Program-made: the position numbers and the translations under genes
The notes under the pieces: model-generated
Told to the model about the DNA's origin: nothing
Seen by the model: the letters and a program-made list of their open reading frames with translations, nothing else
Databases searched by the model: none
In this document: piece by piece, positions 34,844 to 47,667 of the stretch
Layout of the letters: the number at the start of each line of letters is the position of its first letter
Numbering within the stretch: the first letter of the stretch is position 1
Source: Acanthaster planci
Taxonomy: Eukaryota > Echinodermata > Asteroidea > Valvatida > Acanthasteridae
Assembly (NCBI RefSeq): GCF_001949145.1
Contig: NW_019091359.1
Span: 3,724,472 to 3,788,471, forward strand
Length of the DNA stretch: 64,000 nucleotides
Reading direction: 5' to 3'

Positions 34844-36919
34844 TATGCCCTACGACTAAAGATTTGACATGGCTGCCACCCATGAGTTGGACAAAATGTA
34901 ATAATGATGCGTCTTTGTGGGGTTTTGTTTCTCGCGCCGTTGTGAAATGATATCCGTTTTGGTTGCCAAGTTATACACACTTTATACACAGTGTACACAA
35001 AAGTACTTCAATCTAACAACACACCAGTCAGCGGTTCCCTTGACGGATCCATCCCAGTCAACTCAGGGCTGTATAAACACAGAATGTTGTTCTGAAGATT
35101 TCTTCGCTGGCTGTCCAGCGCAATTACCCTAGGGAAGTGTTTACGTAGGTAAGGGGAGGACAATAAGAGCGACGGAATGCATCCTGGGAGTGAAGAGAAA
35201 GTGGGTGAGGGGATTGTCGAGTGACCTCAGACAACAACTACAATTTCAACCACTGTGAAACCAGAGTACCTCTCCAAAGGACGTTGGAGCTCTGGCAACA
35301 ATAGTCCTAAACTAAATGACAAAGATGTTTGTACATACTGTAGTAATTATTAAAGTGTGTTCAGAAAAGCTAGGGTAGTAGGTTACATTCATCGAATCAC
35401 CCAATGGTAGGGCCTACTGGTATTTTAGGGTTATGGCGAAGTCCCCCCCCCCCTCAAAAAATTGAGGGCAAACAACACTGGGAAACAATCCCTGAGATTA
35501 GGTGGCGTCCAGGACAAAAACACATCGAATTTCAAAAAGTATGTGATTGTTATGTACAACAATAAATACATGACTGGGAAATGGGAATCAAGGGGGATTT
35601 TGACAGGAAGCTTGAATCCGTTCGACTTGAAGTATGGTACATGTATATGAGTGACGCATATTTAACGCGATTGGCATAGTACAAAACATGAAATCAGTGT
35701 TTAAAAGGCACACGAATTGCAAATTTCGTCTTTCAGCAAATGTGCTGTTAATTCTAAAGGACGAAAATCACAGTTTCAAACTTGGACTTCAACTTGGAGT
35801 TTGAGTTTTCTGGAATGATTTTAAAATGTCAGATCGCTCCATAAGTTCCATACAGTATGCAAAATTTGTCTCAAAAATCGATGTTATTTCTTATAGACAC
35901 CTGAATTCAATTCAACTATTTATCCCAACGGGGAAATTTCATGTGACCTTTGAACAAGTTATGTACTACAGACGTCAGGGAGAAAGTGTCTGTCCCGTAA
36001 TCAAGTTTATCCTGACCTGTCGTCTTTGTTGAATTCTTCAGTGACAATAGGTCTTTTTCTTTGACAATGAATTTTACGGTGCATTTTATTGTGGAGCGCA
36101 TCCATCGCTTCCAGACGCTGCAAATGCAATTACACGTACCGTGTAAAAGCCTGTATAACAATCTCTTAAATGTTTGAATGCCAGTAAAAACTGTTTTATA
36201 AATGCTTTCCTCAGCCAAAACTGGGCATCTTCACAAATTATATAAAATTGTCTTTACACTCGTAGACCTACAATATTGCCAGGATGCCATGTAATCGAGA
36301 TGTAATTTAGTTTAAGGAACCGATTTTTTTTAATGGTGGCTGAAGTTTGTTAGATACATTAATGTCAAGCTTTAAAAAACTGCTTTCGGATTGCATGAAT
36401 TATATATAATGCTTCGTGAACTATGGCAACCCCCCTTTTAAAAAAATGGAGAGCTGTGAAATAGACACAGTTTTAAAACCTTCGTATGGTTTCCAGAGGC
36501 CAAGAAAAAAATCTTGCTTCAAATTGTTATTTTGAGCCACCGTGGATTTTACATGCACGTCTTGTGCAAATCAGGAAATCAGGAAATTAAATTTATGGTC
36601 TTCAGTTTGTCACAGCTTACAAAATTCCCCTCTTGTGCATGCCGTTCACATCTTTAGTTTATGCAACATTCTCAGCAAACATGATATTATAACTGTTTTA
36701 AAATCCATTCATACTGTTGCAAAGTCAACCCCTTCCCCACAATTCAGCTGGTTTTCTGCCAGCATCTGCCCGTAAGCTTGGATTCATCCGAGCACCAGTC
36801 ACTTTACATGATTTGTGAGTTAAGAAGTCAAGTTGTGACCGAACAAGGTGCGTTTCCACTAAGCAGCGTCACGCGGCATGCAGTGCACTGTGCAAATTCC
36901 CTGCGGAAAGACGTCTTAA
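34844..36919. other. Divergent intergenic region (CNBD2-like B / SOD)
   Basis: About 2 kb between the start of the minus-strand CNBD2-like gene and the plus-strand SOD gene. It should contain both promoters. Contains a C10 tract near 35445. No gene is supported; the frames on either strand near 35826-36218 show no family features. Confidence 0.5.
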
Positions 36920-36927
36920 TATAAATA
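36920..36927 (+). promoter_or_regulatory. TATA box of the SOD gene
   Basis: TATAAATA, 32 bases before the SOD start codon at 36959. If transcription starts the usual 25-32 bases downstream, the 5' leader would be only about 5-15 bases. Confidence 0.5.
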
Positions 36928-36958
36928 TACCCATCTGCACGGGTACAGCGTTTTCAGC

Positions 36959-39900
36959 ATGGCTGGTCGAAATGTAGCTGAGATTACTGTGTTTCTCATT
37001 GCATTGCTCTCGTGCGGATTTACACGTAAGTAAGAAGTGGTTTCTGTACCTCTAGAGGACCATCAGTAAAATTTCTTCAACTGTACCGTCAGTTACTTTC
37101 TCTGCAATATGCCGCCAAGCCCTGCCCTAGGTCTTATTTTGATGTTTACACAAGGAACCATTCCATGTGCACGTCTCAAGACTCAGTCGCATACATGGAT
37201 ATGATGTCAAGTAGTTGTAAATGCAAAAGTAGTATGAATGTACTCATAAATTTTCGTATGTAGAATGATTATTGCCTGTTTTTATGTGAACGTGAGCCAG
37301 GAAACAATTATAGCCTAGTTAGGCCTACTAGTCATTATAGCAACGGCTACTCGGTACAGACAACTTAGGACTGTTGAGTGCATGCCAATACTGTTCCGTG
37401 AAACGTGAACACCGCGTAAGACATGTAGAGCAGAACTCAAGTCTTCTGCTGCAAAAACTAAGCTGCATGAACTGTACTGCGAATAATAAAGTGATAAATC
37501 CCACCTCGGCAATCCAAAGTGATCGACACGTGAACCATTTTCAGCTGTAGCTCTTTCTGTTGTTTTAAGTGATGTGAAGAGATCCATTTTTCATGGTACA
37601 AAAACAATTAATTACAGCCTATTTTTGTTACAACGTGTGGAGCTCCCGTAGCGTATCACAAATGCATGGTTGCCTATTTTTTTATCGTTTAACATGAAAA
37701 ACCGTTTGACATTGAAAAGCCAGGCTTACATCGGATTAATAACAAGGCATGGTCGTGGTACAGTGCTCTAAGTGGGGGAGTAAATCTGCTAGCATTTTGA
37801 TAAGGTTACGCAAGAACATTCAGCTTTAATTTCGAACTGGTCAAGTCTGATTCCATGGAATTTACTGAAGATAGTGGGACAGTAGTCGGCAGTTTCCCGA
37901 CTTATCGCATTTAAGCCGTGTCTACACACTTACTATTCCTCTGTAAATACCATATGAAACAAAACGAATTACTAAATATGGAGGGCCTGACGTTTCGATC
38001 CTAGCAAAATCTTTCTCAAAGGCAAAAGGGGTTAAAATTGTCTGTCAGTATTGAACATTCTCCTACCCTTTTTTCCAAATAGAATGAAACTTATTTTATT
38101 GGGAAATAAACGAGCGGTATTGGTTCAATGGAATGTAAAATGAAGCAGAATAAATGGCCAGAACCATGTTAATTTCTAGTTGGATAAAAAGTGGGTATAT
38201 CCATATACAATTATTCATTCACAGTCGCGAGAGATATTATATTCTTATGGATAAAAATTACGTGGTTTTTAAATGTCACATTTGATTTCAGTTTACACGC
38301 AAATAGTGATTTTTTTGATTAGCGTGAATTCCCGCAGCTTGTTTTTATGAGTTCAACTCGTCACCTCTGACAAGCTTACATGTTCTCGCCAGATTAGTTG
38401 TCACATTTCTGTCTGTTTGTTGGGTGATTACATTTTTGCGTCTTTTATCACTGGTTTCCTACTGTATACATCCAACGCGAACTCTAACCTCAAGTCGGTG
38501 AAGAGAGTAAAGACGGTGAAATTTAAAGGTGAGTAGGTTGACGCACGTGGGGCCGTTTGATCGTGCCTAACCTACCCGATTTTGATTTTCCTATTGAAAC
38601 AATACGCACGAGCTATGATATATAACGGTCGCAATACCGAGATAACCTTGTGTATGTTCATTTTCTGCCAGAGTAGCTCTGGTATGGGTAATTTGAATCC
38701 ACTGTTTCATTACTCCTCTATGACAATCACCTGGAGGTATTTTGATCACAGGCCAAACGCCGTTAATAGATTTTAGCGAGTCTGCGGTTGGTGACTGATG
38801 TAAGGTGTGCTGACATCTTTACGCCAATTTTACTGCAAGCTATTTGCTTTAGGGGACTTGGCGATGACAGCTCACCTCGAATTCCAATTTACTCCCTGAT
38901 AGACATATTCAGGTGAAAACTTTAAACGTTTTGCCGAGTCCCATTACTGTCCGCAGTTTATTTGTTTAGGCTACTCTGTGACTGTTGCAAAAAGATATGC
39001 AATGACTTCTGGCATGAATGTGGTCCAAGTTTGGTAGGAGGGGCATTTGATAAACTTCATTTTTTGGGTGTGGCGTTCTCTGGCTTTCGTACGGTTGCAT
39101 TTTCACTTCAACAGTCCCCTCCACATTCTACGAGGGGAGGCGGGTTCGAGGACTTTGGGTGGAGGTGTGCTTCATGCCCCTTTGTTTATAAACATGACAC
39201 TCCTTTGAAGGATTAAAAGTCGGGTTGCGGGCTTTGGGCGGGGGTGTGCTCCATGCCCTCTTTGTTTATATACACGTACATGGCAATGCCGTGTAGGCTG
39301 TATCACCGTATTAGAACTCCATTCTCGCCGAGCTACAGAATGCAAAATTTGAGTGTCATAAAAAGTGAGTGTGTTCTCGCGAATGCACGAAATTTAAAAA
39401 CGTACGCTTGACGATGTTTCCTAGTTATACGAGTTTTATGAGGTTTACAGACTGATCATTGACAGTAATAGTCTACAGCCTTCCAATGAAACGGGTGAAG
39501 TCCAAACTTGTGTCCTTGCATGAATGAAGTTAATTTTGTTCGTCAGTTGTCTCAACCAACATTAGTCAGCTGGTTTGCAGTCCAAACATCGCCGATTTCG
39601 TGAAGGTTGAAGTGACACAATTTTTGGGGCGAGCTTGTTATCATCACACACCTGTCACTTTGACTCACCCAGCAACAGTATATGCCGGCCCTCGAATAAA
39701 ATTAGTCATAATTGAAGCATAGGTCTGTGCTCTGTGATAAAGTCTGCACAGTTTCAGAATTCCACAAAATGTCTGTTGACAGTACCGATGACTAACGAAT
39801 GTAGAAAGTTCTTATTAGACCTTTTGTAAGTTCAAGGTTATCTATGTTAGCTGTTTCCTACATGTACTTAAAGGAAAAGTGCACGTGAGAGGTGTTTGTT

Positions 39901-42900
39901 GACTCTCAGCAGGAGTTTTCTATGTTTTATTCATCTTCACAAAATATTCAAAATGTTTCCACGAAAGAAGATACGTCTGAAAGACATTCAGAATTGTGTC
40001 TTTACTAAATGTTCTTTTCGTTAAAAAAACCAGGCCTGTTGAAGACTTTTGACAGTATGCTGAACTGCATTCAACATGTGCAACTTCCTATGTCTATTGC
40101 TAACTCATGGGGTGAACCGGGGGGGGGTGGTCATGGGGCGGTACATATCCCTCACCTTTTTGTATTCTTCGTCATTTATTACAGCCCAACAGATAGATTT
40201 TCCAAAAGGTAATGAAAACGAAAAATAAACAGTATGAAATTTTAAAAAGCACTAGGTCCTCATCAGGTCAGAGCACACGAGCGCACAAGCAAGGTAAATC
40301 TTTATAAGGAACAGCGCCCTCTTTTAATGTGATCTTTTTCACTACCTTCCTTTTCAAATTTCTACGGCTGAGCAATTTTAAGATTTTGCCATCCCCAACC
40401 TCCACTCGTTGGCATTGTTTCTAGCCGTTGCTCACTACCACATTGTTTCTTCAAAATGACGATACTGTTAAGACAAGAACCAAACCATTAAGACAGGGTG
40501 AGTTGGATGCCTGCTCTTATCAGGAAAAATAAGTGTTCATTAAATTATGAAAGACAATTTATTTTAAATAACCAAATTTTCTCCATCTGATTATAGGATG
40601 GGCAGTTGTGTGCCTATAACGAGATCGGTTGGAGGTGTGGGCTATAACCAAATTATTTTGTGGATCATGTGTATACGTTTTCAAAGGCAGCAGCGTCTGG
40701 GTGCCTCCTTTCTGAAGAAAAATCTCTTTATAGTTTCACAATAATTTGTTGAAAATGGCTCAATATTTACTTAACCCCCACCAAGCAAAAACCTCACCTT
40801 GACCAATGACTTGAGGCAAAAGTAACGATATCTGAAGAATTTCTTTTCAGGGGGCCTTAGCTGGTTTCGATTGCTGTCGTAGAAAGGTATGCCGACAAGA
40901 CGAATGGGTGCTTTTATGAAATCTACTTCGTGAACGGAATTCTGTACTGTAACAAATCAGCCTTTTAAATTTTAATGAGCAGTGTTAGCCTTTTAAAACG
41001 AGATATTCGAGTTAGCATTTTACCAAAGCAATTAAATGTTTAATTATCTGTACGAGATGACCTTAAGATCTAACTCTGAAATCCTTTTGAAATAATTACT
41101 AGCTGTGCTTGTACATTTTTTGTTTTCAATGTGACGATCAGATGCCGCAGATAGACTTCCCATTTCTGCTCAGTTGACTCATATGCAGTCTCAAATTTAT
41201 ATACTTCGTCGGGATGTGGACCAACTGCTAGCGGAACTACATAGAACACGAGACCCGGAACCAGTTAATCCAGAAGGTAGGGAGAAGATACCACTGAGTG
41301 TGGAGTGTTTATATTGGAGGAAATAGAGATAATTACCTATGCACAGATCCTACGACACGGGCATAAAATGCCCAGACAAATGAGACCAAAGGAGTTGTTT
41401 CTCTTTGTCATTATCAGCAAGGAAGGCCGGTCGGTACTTCGATAAAAACCTGCTGTCCATAGTTGCATCCCTTATTTCGCCGACCCAAAGCCCCCTTTTC
41501 CTGAATAACTAGGGTTAAATAGGACGGTGCTGAGTGAAACGACGGGTTTTGTTCTTAACTTTAGAAAATTCTGTTTCACTTACTTATTAAAGTCTTTAAA
41601 AAATTCCTTTGGAAGAGCTTGAGTTAAAATATGAAAACACGGGAGAAAACGGGAAAGAATTCGACAATTAAAGGGGATAAATTCCAAAACTCATTTTTAA
41701 CGATACTTAATATGGTAGAGGCTCGTTGTGATTGTTTGAATTCGTTACTTAAAGGTGTTAAATCAAAACGGTCAGCTCACACATTCCGACTGTGGATTCA
41801 AGATGTGCAATTTCTAATGAGATGTTGATAACATCAGGCTTTGAGACCCTGGTCTGACAAAGAGCAGAAAAGTCCATGATTGAGATTCCTCGGCTATGTA
41901 ATTTTATCTCCATAGGTGATGGCAACGTGTATGCTCATTGTAGAATGGTTCCCAATGGCATCTATGACCCAGACACGTATGAGCCTATCGTTGGAGACAT
42001 CAACATGAGGCAAAGGGTGCGTACTATGGCAATCATTCGGCAATGGATATAATCAGCAAGATTAATTTGAATTGTTAGAACTTCACAAAGTTGTCTTAAA
42101 CTATACGAATCATTGGTCAAAAAAATCTTAACACTTGTATGATTAATATAGTCCTGTGATTACAAAATGAACTGTTATAACCATTGGGAATCATTGTTTC
42201 GAAGTTAGTTAAGTTTTGAGTTAGCATTGATTATTTTAAGGTTTAAATGCCACTCATTTACAAGGCAAAATAGGTGCACCATTAATTTTCGTAAGCTGAC
42301 TGAACCGAACTTTCAGATACAAGTCACTTTAATGCTCCAGGCAAACTAGTTAGTACCGTCGGAAACGTCTTACTCTTGGGGGTCGCTGCTATTCCTGGCA
42401 TATACGTGAACTGTTTGACCGACGAAGTTTGCTCTGTGCACTTCCTCCAATTTGTCACATCCCGACGCCTGTACAGAGGAGGGCCCTTGCATCAAAATAT
42501 TTGTCTAACAAGAAGTTGGCCAGGTTTCAACCCATGAGGGCGCGTCTGAAAATATTGCGGCAGGAACCAGTAGTAATGCAGAGGTGTACATGTACATTCG
42601 TGACCTGTAAAACGCGTCGCAAAAATAAGCTATGGTTCATTGATTCTCAATTTTTGTGTGTTGCATTATCAACTGCACGTATACAGTGCAAGCCAATAAT
42701 AATTCTGTTCAGTTAAAAACCACATTTCCTAGTTCAAAAGTTCGCAATCCATGGTCCTATATTCCAGAGTATCAGCTATGAGACCGAACTTCACGCTACA
42801 ATCTCGCATTAAACAGGCAACATTGGTAAAGCTTCCATTTTATTCCACCTAATGTAATCAAACACTGAAAAAATATCAATGACCAGAGACCGATGCACTC

Positions 42901-45900
42901 ATGACAAAACTAACTTACTTGTGACTCATTTATCAAACCTTAAAATTTCAAAAAATCTTGAATACCGCGGATGATTCTAAATAGTGCGTATCGTTTACCA
43001 ATCAAAGAACGTGAAATCTGTCGACCCTTTCCAAACACACATGGGGGTCGACAGATTTCGCGCAGTGTGATTGGTCAACGTGTTGCAAACTCTTGGTGGC
43101 GCACTTTTGTGGATCACCCGTATTATATTGTTTTCGGAAAACAAATTTTCAGCTTTCTTGTTTTAACATGACAAACCACAGTTTTTGGTTCTCGTTTGAT
43201 CGACACATTGACTCATTTGGCCCATTTTGTTAAATTACTATACGAACTTTGAGTTTGTAAAAATAATACATTAAAGCTGAATTCCAAGATTGCCATCAAC
43301 AACTTGGGTAAAATTAACTCAGAACAGATCCTTGAGCAATGTAAAAAGTATTAAAGGCCTCATTATTATCATAATCTGAGGTTATCACTCACGATTTTCG
43401 GTTCAATATCCAGGCAGTTGGCGGTCAGATGGACGTCAAGGTCTTCCTATACGGGTTTATGACTCCTAAAAGCGTGCATGGCATACATGTTCATACCTAC
43501 GGCGACTTGGGAAACGGTTGTGGGTCAGCTGGCGGTCATTATAACCCGGGTGGAAACAATCACAGCGCCCCCTACGACAAAGATAGGTATGTTTGCACTC
43601 AACTGAAGGCAAGTTCTAGAACGGAAACATTGTAGAAGGGTTTTTCTGCCATTTCGGGGTATTTTAACATGTTGGCGGTATTTTTGTGCGGCATTGCGAA
43701 GGAATTACCCACTGGATATGTTTATGTTTATTCAAGATCATGGAAAATCCTAAAAATGGCTGATGGATAAGAATGACTGATAGTGGATGTCGAAAATGCG
43801 TTTACTCAAAATGTTACGGTATGGCTATGGAGCGTCAAAAGTGCACAACCCCATTTTCTGCTGATAGATTTTCTGGATTTTAGACTTTTCGTAAAGCTTT
43901 TTCCAAAAACACAATTTTCCGCTAGCAAAAAATTGGATTTTACTTTAACAAGTCTTGTGGCGAGTGGACAACCAAAAACTTCAAATTCAAACTGGCAAAA
44001 TTACTGTCATACTCCAAAAGTGGACAATTCCATTTTCTCATTTTCTGCCAGTAGATTTTTGGGTTTTTTTAAAGTTGCACCATACTTTTTCAAAAATCCC
44101 ATTTTTTTACTGGCAGAAATTTGAATTTTACTCAGACGACGGCGAGGTGGTCCAAAAGTGGACAAGTTGAAAATTGAAAGGACACTTTTCTCCCTACGTT
44201 GAAATATAACAGTCTTAAGAAGATTGGCATCACCCGACCCAGGAAAAAAAATAATGTAATGTGGACGAAAGTTTGGAAGCGGCTGCCTGGGAAGTGGAAG
44301 AGTGACAGTCCTTCGTAGTACAGCAACTTGTAGAGCCAGTCCTATTGCATTAACCAACCGGTCGTTGACGGGCATCAGGCGTCATTTGGACACTCCCTTG
44401 TTATTGGCCTTTATCATGCAACTTGTATTTCCATCTCTGTATAGCCGATTTTGTGAAAAAGATTGGGCCCTTTTTTAAGATATTCAGATATAAGATTTGT
44501 TATACAATCCACCACCCATGTATTTCACAGTTCATGCATCCGACGACTGCTCTGGGCCGTCACTTGCAAGTTTGTGTTTTCATTGCGTTAATATGTCACA
44601 TTGACACTTTGAATCATTTGTATTAATAGTATGACCCAGGCCTCCACTATATAACCACCCACTTGTATTTGATGACTTGAACAAAGATTTGAATGATAAA
44701 TATTAAATTAAATCTTTGATGTCATATCAGTGACCGACTGGTGCACTGACTGAAAGATTTATTGGCTGAATACGTGCTTTGGAATTTGTGGGGTGTCAAA
44801 ATTAATTCAGCAAGTTCACGTTGCATTTTAATGTTTATCATTTTACTTTCTCTATTTTCCCCTTTTTGAACCTCTTGGTTAACTTGATTAAACAGCACTT
44901 AGCTTCTTCTCTTGACATGACATTTTTTCAATTCAGACCTTTTTTCGGTCCACAACAAATTCAATTATACAACTGGACAGGACATGGACACGGTGGTTTA
45001 TTACAGCTAGCATCTTTTAGGGGCATATCACCATGCGCTCAGTTATTAAAAATGTAATTGTTCGACGGAAAGCCGCCACTGTCATTCTAATTACACGGTG
45101 CACTGGGAAGCCGTAGCGTTAACATAGAGCCTAAAAGTAAAAGGTCACGCAGCGACCTTCCGGAACCCTTGCGCGATCTAATCTTTGGAAAAATAATTCC
45201 TTACTGGAACCACCCCCATGAAACACTCATGTTAGAATTTTACCTTTGTCTTCCTCAAGTAATATTTTGAAAGAGTCACCTGGAGATGGGTAAAAACGAA
45301 TTGAATAACGACCTTTCACGTCCAGCGATGTCGTATCTAGGTCACCGTTGCATGAACAACATGCACGTTTGTTTTCACTCGCCGTGCTGTCTTGAAAACG
45401 AGATTGCACAACCTTGCAAAGATTTTACCTACCTGCAGTCGATGTGTTCCAGATTCTGTTGTGCTGACATCATGCAGTTGTTGTCAGCAAAGGTTAGATA
45501 AAATATTAGAATCTTTCGTGAAAGTAGAATATTGCTTTATGTTTATTACCTTATAAATTATCAAAATGTGTAAAATATTTTAATCTGTTTTTATTTTGGT
45601 TTTCACCCACAGACTAATATTCATTTGCAAACGAGACTGTCGTATTGCGCTGTTCTTCATGTATTTTAGATTTTCGGAAGTGATGGGTCAATTTTTGGCA
45701 GGCTATTTCTCTTTTAGGTCAAGTAATTTTTCAGTTTCTATAAATTATATCAACAAATATTTTTCGATTTTTAAAGAAGAAACTGAACAAAATATATTAC
45801 AAATTCTAAAGTTCTGCACGTTATTTTTCCTATCTAAGGGTTCAGGAAGCGCGCCATCAGGCTCTATTGGCTGCCCATCTTCCCAAGACCGTTCCATTCT

Positions 45901-47667
45901 GAGCGTAGGAAGCACTGCGGTCGTTTCAGTTTTCCACTTTTGGACCACCTCGCCGTCATCAAAGTAAAATCCAATTTCTGCCAGCAGAAAGTTGGGTTTT
46001 TATGAAAAGGGACGGTACAACTTCAAAAAACCTTAAAATCTACTGACAGAAAATGAGAAAATGGGGTTGTCCTCTTTTGGACCATCAAATAAAGTTTGCT
46101 AGTGGAAATCTGAAATTTTAGTTTTCCTTTTTAGACGCGCCACGAGTTGTTAAAGTAAAAGCCTTTTTTTTTGCTAGCTAAAAATTGCGTTTTTTGAAAA
46201 TGCTTTACGCAAAGTCCAAAATCCCCAAAATCTTCTTGCCTTAAATGAGAAAATAGGGTTGTCCGGTTTTGACGCTCCATATTTGGCAGCTAATGAAGAT
46301 AACAATGAATGATAATGGTGATGGATGACAGTGCATTAAGAGCAAACGGAGGTGATGAGGTGACAGTAGTGGTGATAGGTGAGAGTGTTGACCAGTGGCG
46401 TAAATCTGTGCCGGAAATTGGGGGGGGGGGATTGGGAAAGGTGGGTGGGGGATGACTTACCCAGCCATGAAACTTTGAAAATTGGGGGAGGGGATTACTA
46501 TGTAAAGGTAAATGTTCATGATATTGATGAAAATCTGTCATGTATTTAGAAGGGCATAATCATTTATGGCGTTTTAAACTGTTTTCTTTTTTTGAGTGAT
46601 ATTGAACGCATTTTGGTCGATGGAGGTCTAAAAAATTCTTCACAATGCGCTTTCTTTTTTGCTCACATACAAAAAAGTGTGTGTCTCTGGGAGATGATTC
46701 AATAGCTTATCCCCTACCTCAGAAAGTGGGGGATATATACCCCCCCCCTTGACGCCCATGGTGGTGAAAAAGTGGCAATATTCCAGTGAAATATGAGATG
46801 CATTCTTCGAGACAAGACGGGTGAACGTTAGTGCATGAGACTACATGATAACCAATACATAATTTACGTACACCCTTTAGGTATCTTCATATATTCTGCC
46901 TAGGCACATGGGTGACTGGGGTAATATCCAGGTGGATGACTTCGGCATGGTTGAACATACTTTTTCTGACAAGGTAGCGACTCTCGTCGGGCCTAACTCT
47001 ATTCTTGGACGAACAATTGTGGTGAGCACAAAGAAGACATAAATAGACATTATAAAAGTACATCTTCATGTACATGTATAACTTTCACTGTGAAACTGTG
47101 GCTGGTTGGATTGATTGTGTATGTAATTTCCATGGAACCCTTGTTAGGATCTCTTTCTAAGAGGGAAACGATAGTTTACAATGACGTCATATATTCTTCC
47201 CACTAAGTCTTCCTTCCCACATATACCATGTCAGGCCAAGTCCAATAAAGGCGGTATTTCATGACTGTGCAAAGGATGCCCAATGAAACTTAGTGAAAGC
47301 CGTAGCCAGAAACCTTCGTCAGCAATTTAAAAAATATACTCAGCCACTGTGGAGATGGCCCGACAGCAAAGATGATGAACGACAAGGGCTATAGGTGATA
47401 AGGGACTTTTCTCGTATCAAGAATTTTCAAGTAAATCTTTGTTAAATTTCTTCAGTGTGAAAGCACAGCTGCACAGCTTGAATGCGTTGATGAATGCCAA
47501 AGTGTTGAATGCGCATCATATTCTTGTAATTATTTTAGATCCACATTGGGGAGGATGACCTGGGTAAAGGAGGCACGGCAGATAGTAAGACGACTGGCAA
47601 CGCTGGAGGGCGCCTCGGGTGTTGTGTTATCGGTCATTCGGACGGATCAGCGTGGGCAAATTTCTAA
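36959..47667 (+). CDS. SOD: Secreted Cu/Zn superoxide dismutase
   Basis: Six exons: 36959-37025, 41142-41276, 41916-42016, 43414-43586, 46904-47021, 47539-47667. All are GT-AG with consistent phases, giving 240 aa. The enzyme disproportionates superoxide to oxygen and hydrogen peroxide. Exon 1 is a signal peptide ([20 protein letters not shown]). Exon 2 is a short predicted coiled-coil or spacer ([20 protein letters not shown]) unlike cytosolic SOD1 and like extracellular forms. The catalytic domain starts near residue 70. Copper and zinc ligands are present: His126 and His128 (HGIHVH), bridging His143 (GGHYNP), His151, His160, Asp163 (RHMGDWGN) and His200 ([12 protein letters not shown]). 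Arg223 and the disulfide pair Cys137/Cys226 are also present. A possible poly(A) signal AATAAA is at 47989-47994. Introns are large; the fourth holds inverted satellite arms and a MITE. Orthology to vertebrate SOD3 is not established. Confidence 0.92.
39141..39282 (+). repeat. Diverged tandem duplication in SOD intron 1
   Basis: Two copies, about 80 bases apart, of a segment running GCGGGTT..., GGAGGTGTGCTTCATGCCCC, TTTGTTTATAAACATGACAC; the second reads GGGGGTGTGCTCCATGCCCT, TTTGTTTATATACACG. Confidence 0.6.
43013..43059. repeat. Short palindromic element in SOD intron 3
   Basis: GAAATCTGTCGACCC at 43013-43027 and its exact reverse complement at 43045-43059 with a 17-base loop. The pairing extends imperfectly outward (ACCAATCA left, TGATTGGT right), giving a palindrome of about 90 bases, MITE-like. 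Confidence 0.75.
43790..44250 (+). repeat. Satellite-like arm, left (SOD intron 4)
   Basis: About two tandem units of roughly 180-190 bases. Each runs through CAAAAGTG.ACAA.CCCATTTTCT, a GGATTTT/GGGTTTTT segment, CTTTTTCAAAAA, then GCTAGCAAAAAATTGGATTT or the matching ACTGGCAGAAATTTGAATTT. The unit end reads GACGGCGAGGTGGTCCAAAA. The reverse complement occurs at 45850-46290 in the same intron. Confidence 0.75.
45850..46290 (-). repeat. Satellite-like arm, right (inverted)
   Basis: Reverse complement of the arm at 43790-44250, with the same unit order (TTTTGGACCACCTCGCCGTC, TTCTGCCAGCAGAAAGT, GAGAAAATGGGGTTGTCC, GAGAAAATAGGGTTGTCC). The two arms could pair over about 400 bases around a 1.6-kb centre. 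Confidence 0.75.
46393..46760. mobile_element. hAT-like MITE, copy 2
   Basis: Starts CAGTGGCGTAAATCTGTG and ends with a C-rich tract then GACGCCCATG; the ends are inverted relative to each other in better copies. No coding capacity. Lies in SOD intron 4 next to the inverted satellite arm. Confidence 0.65.
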
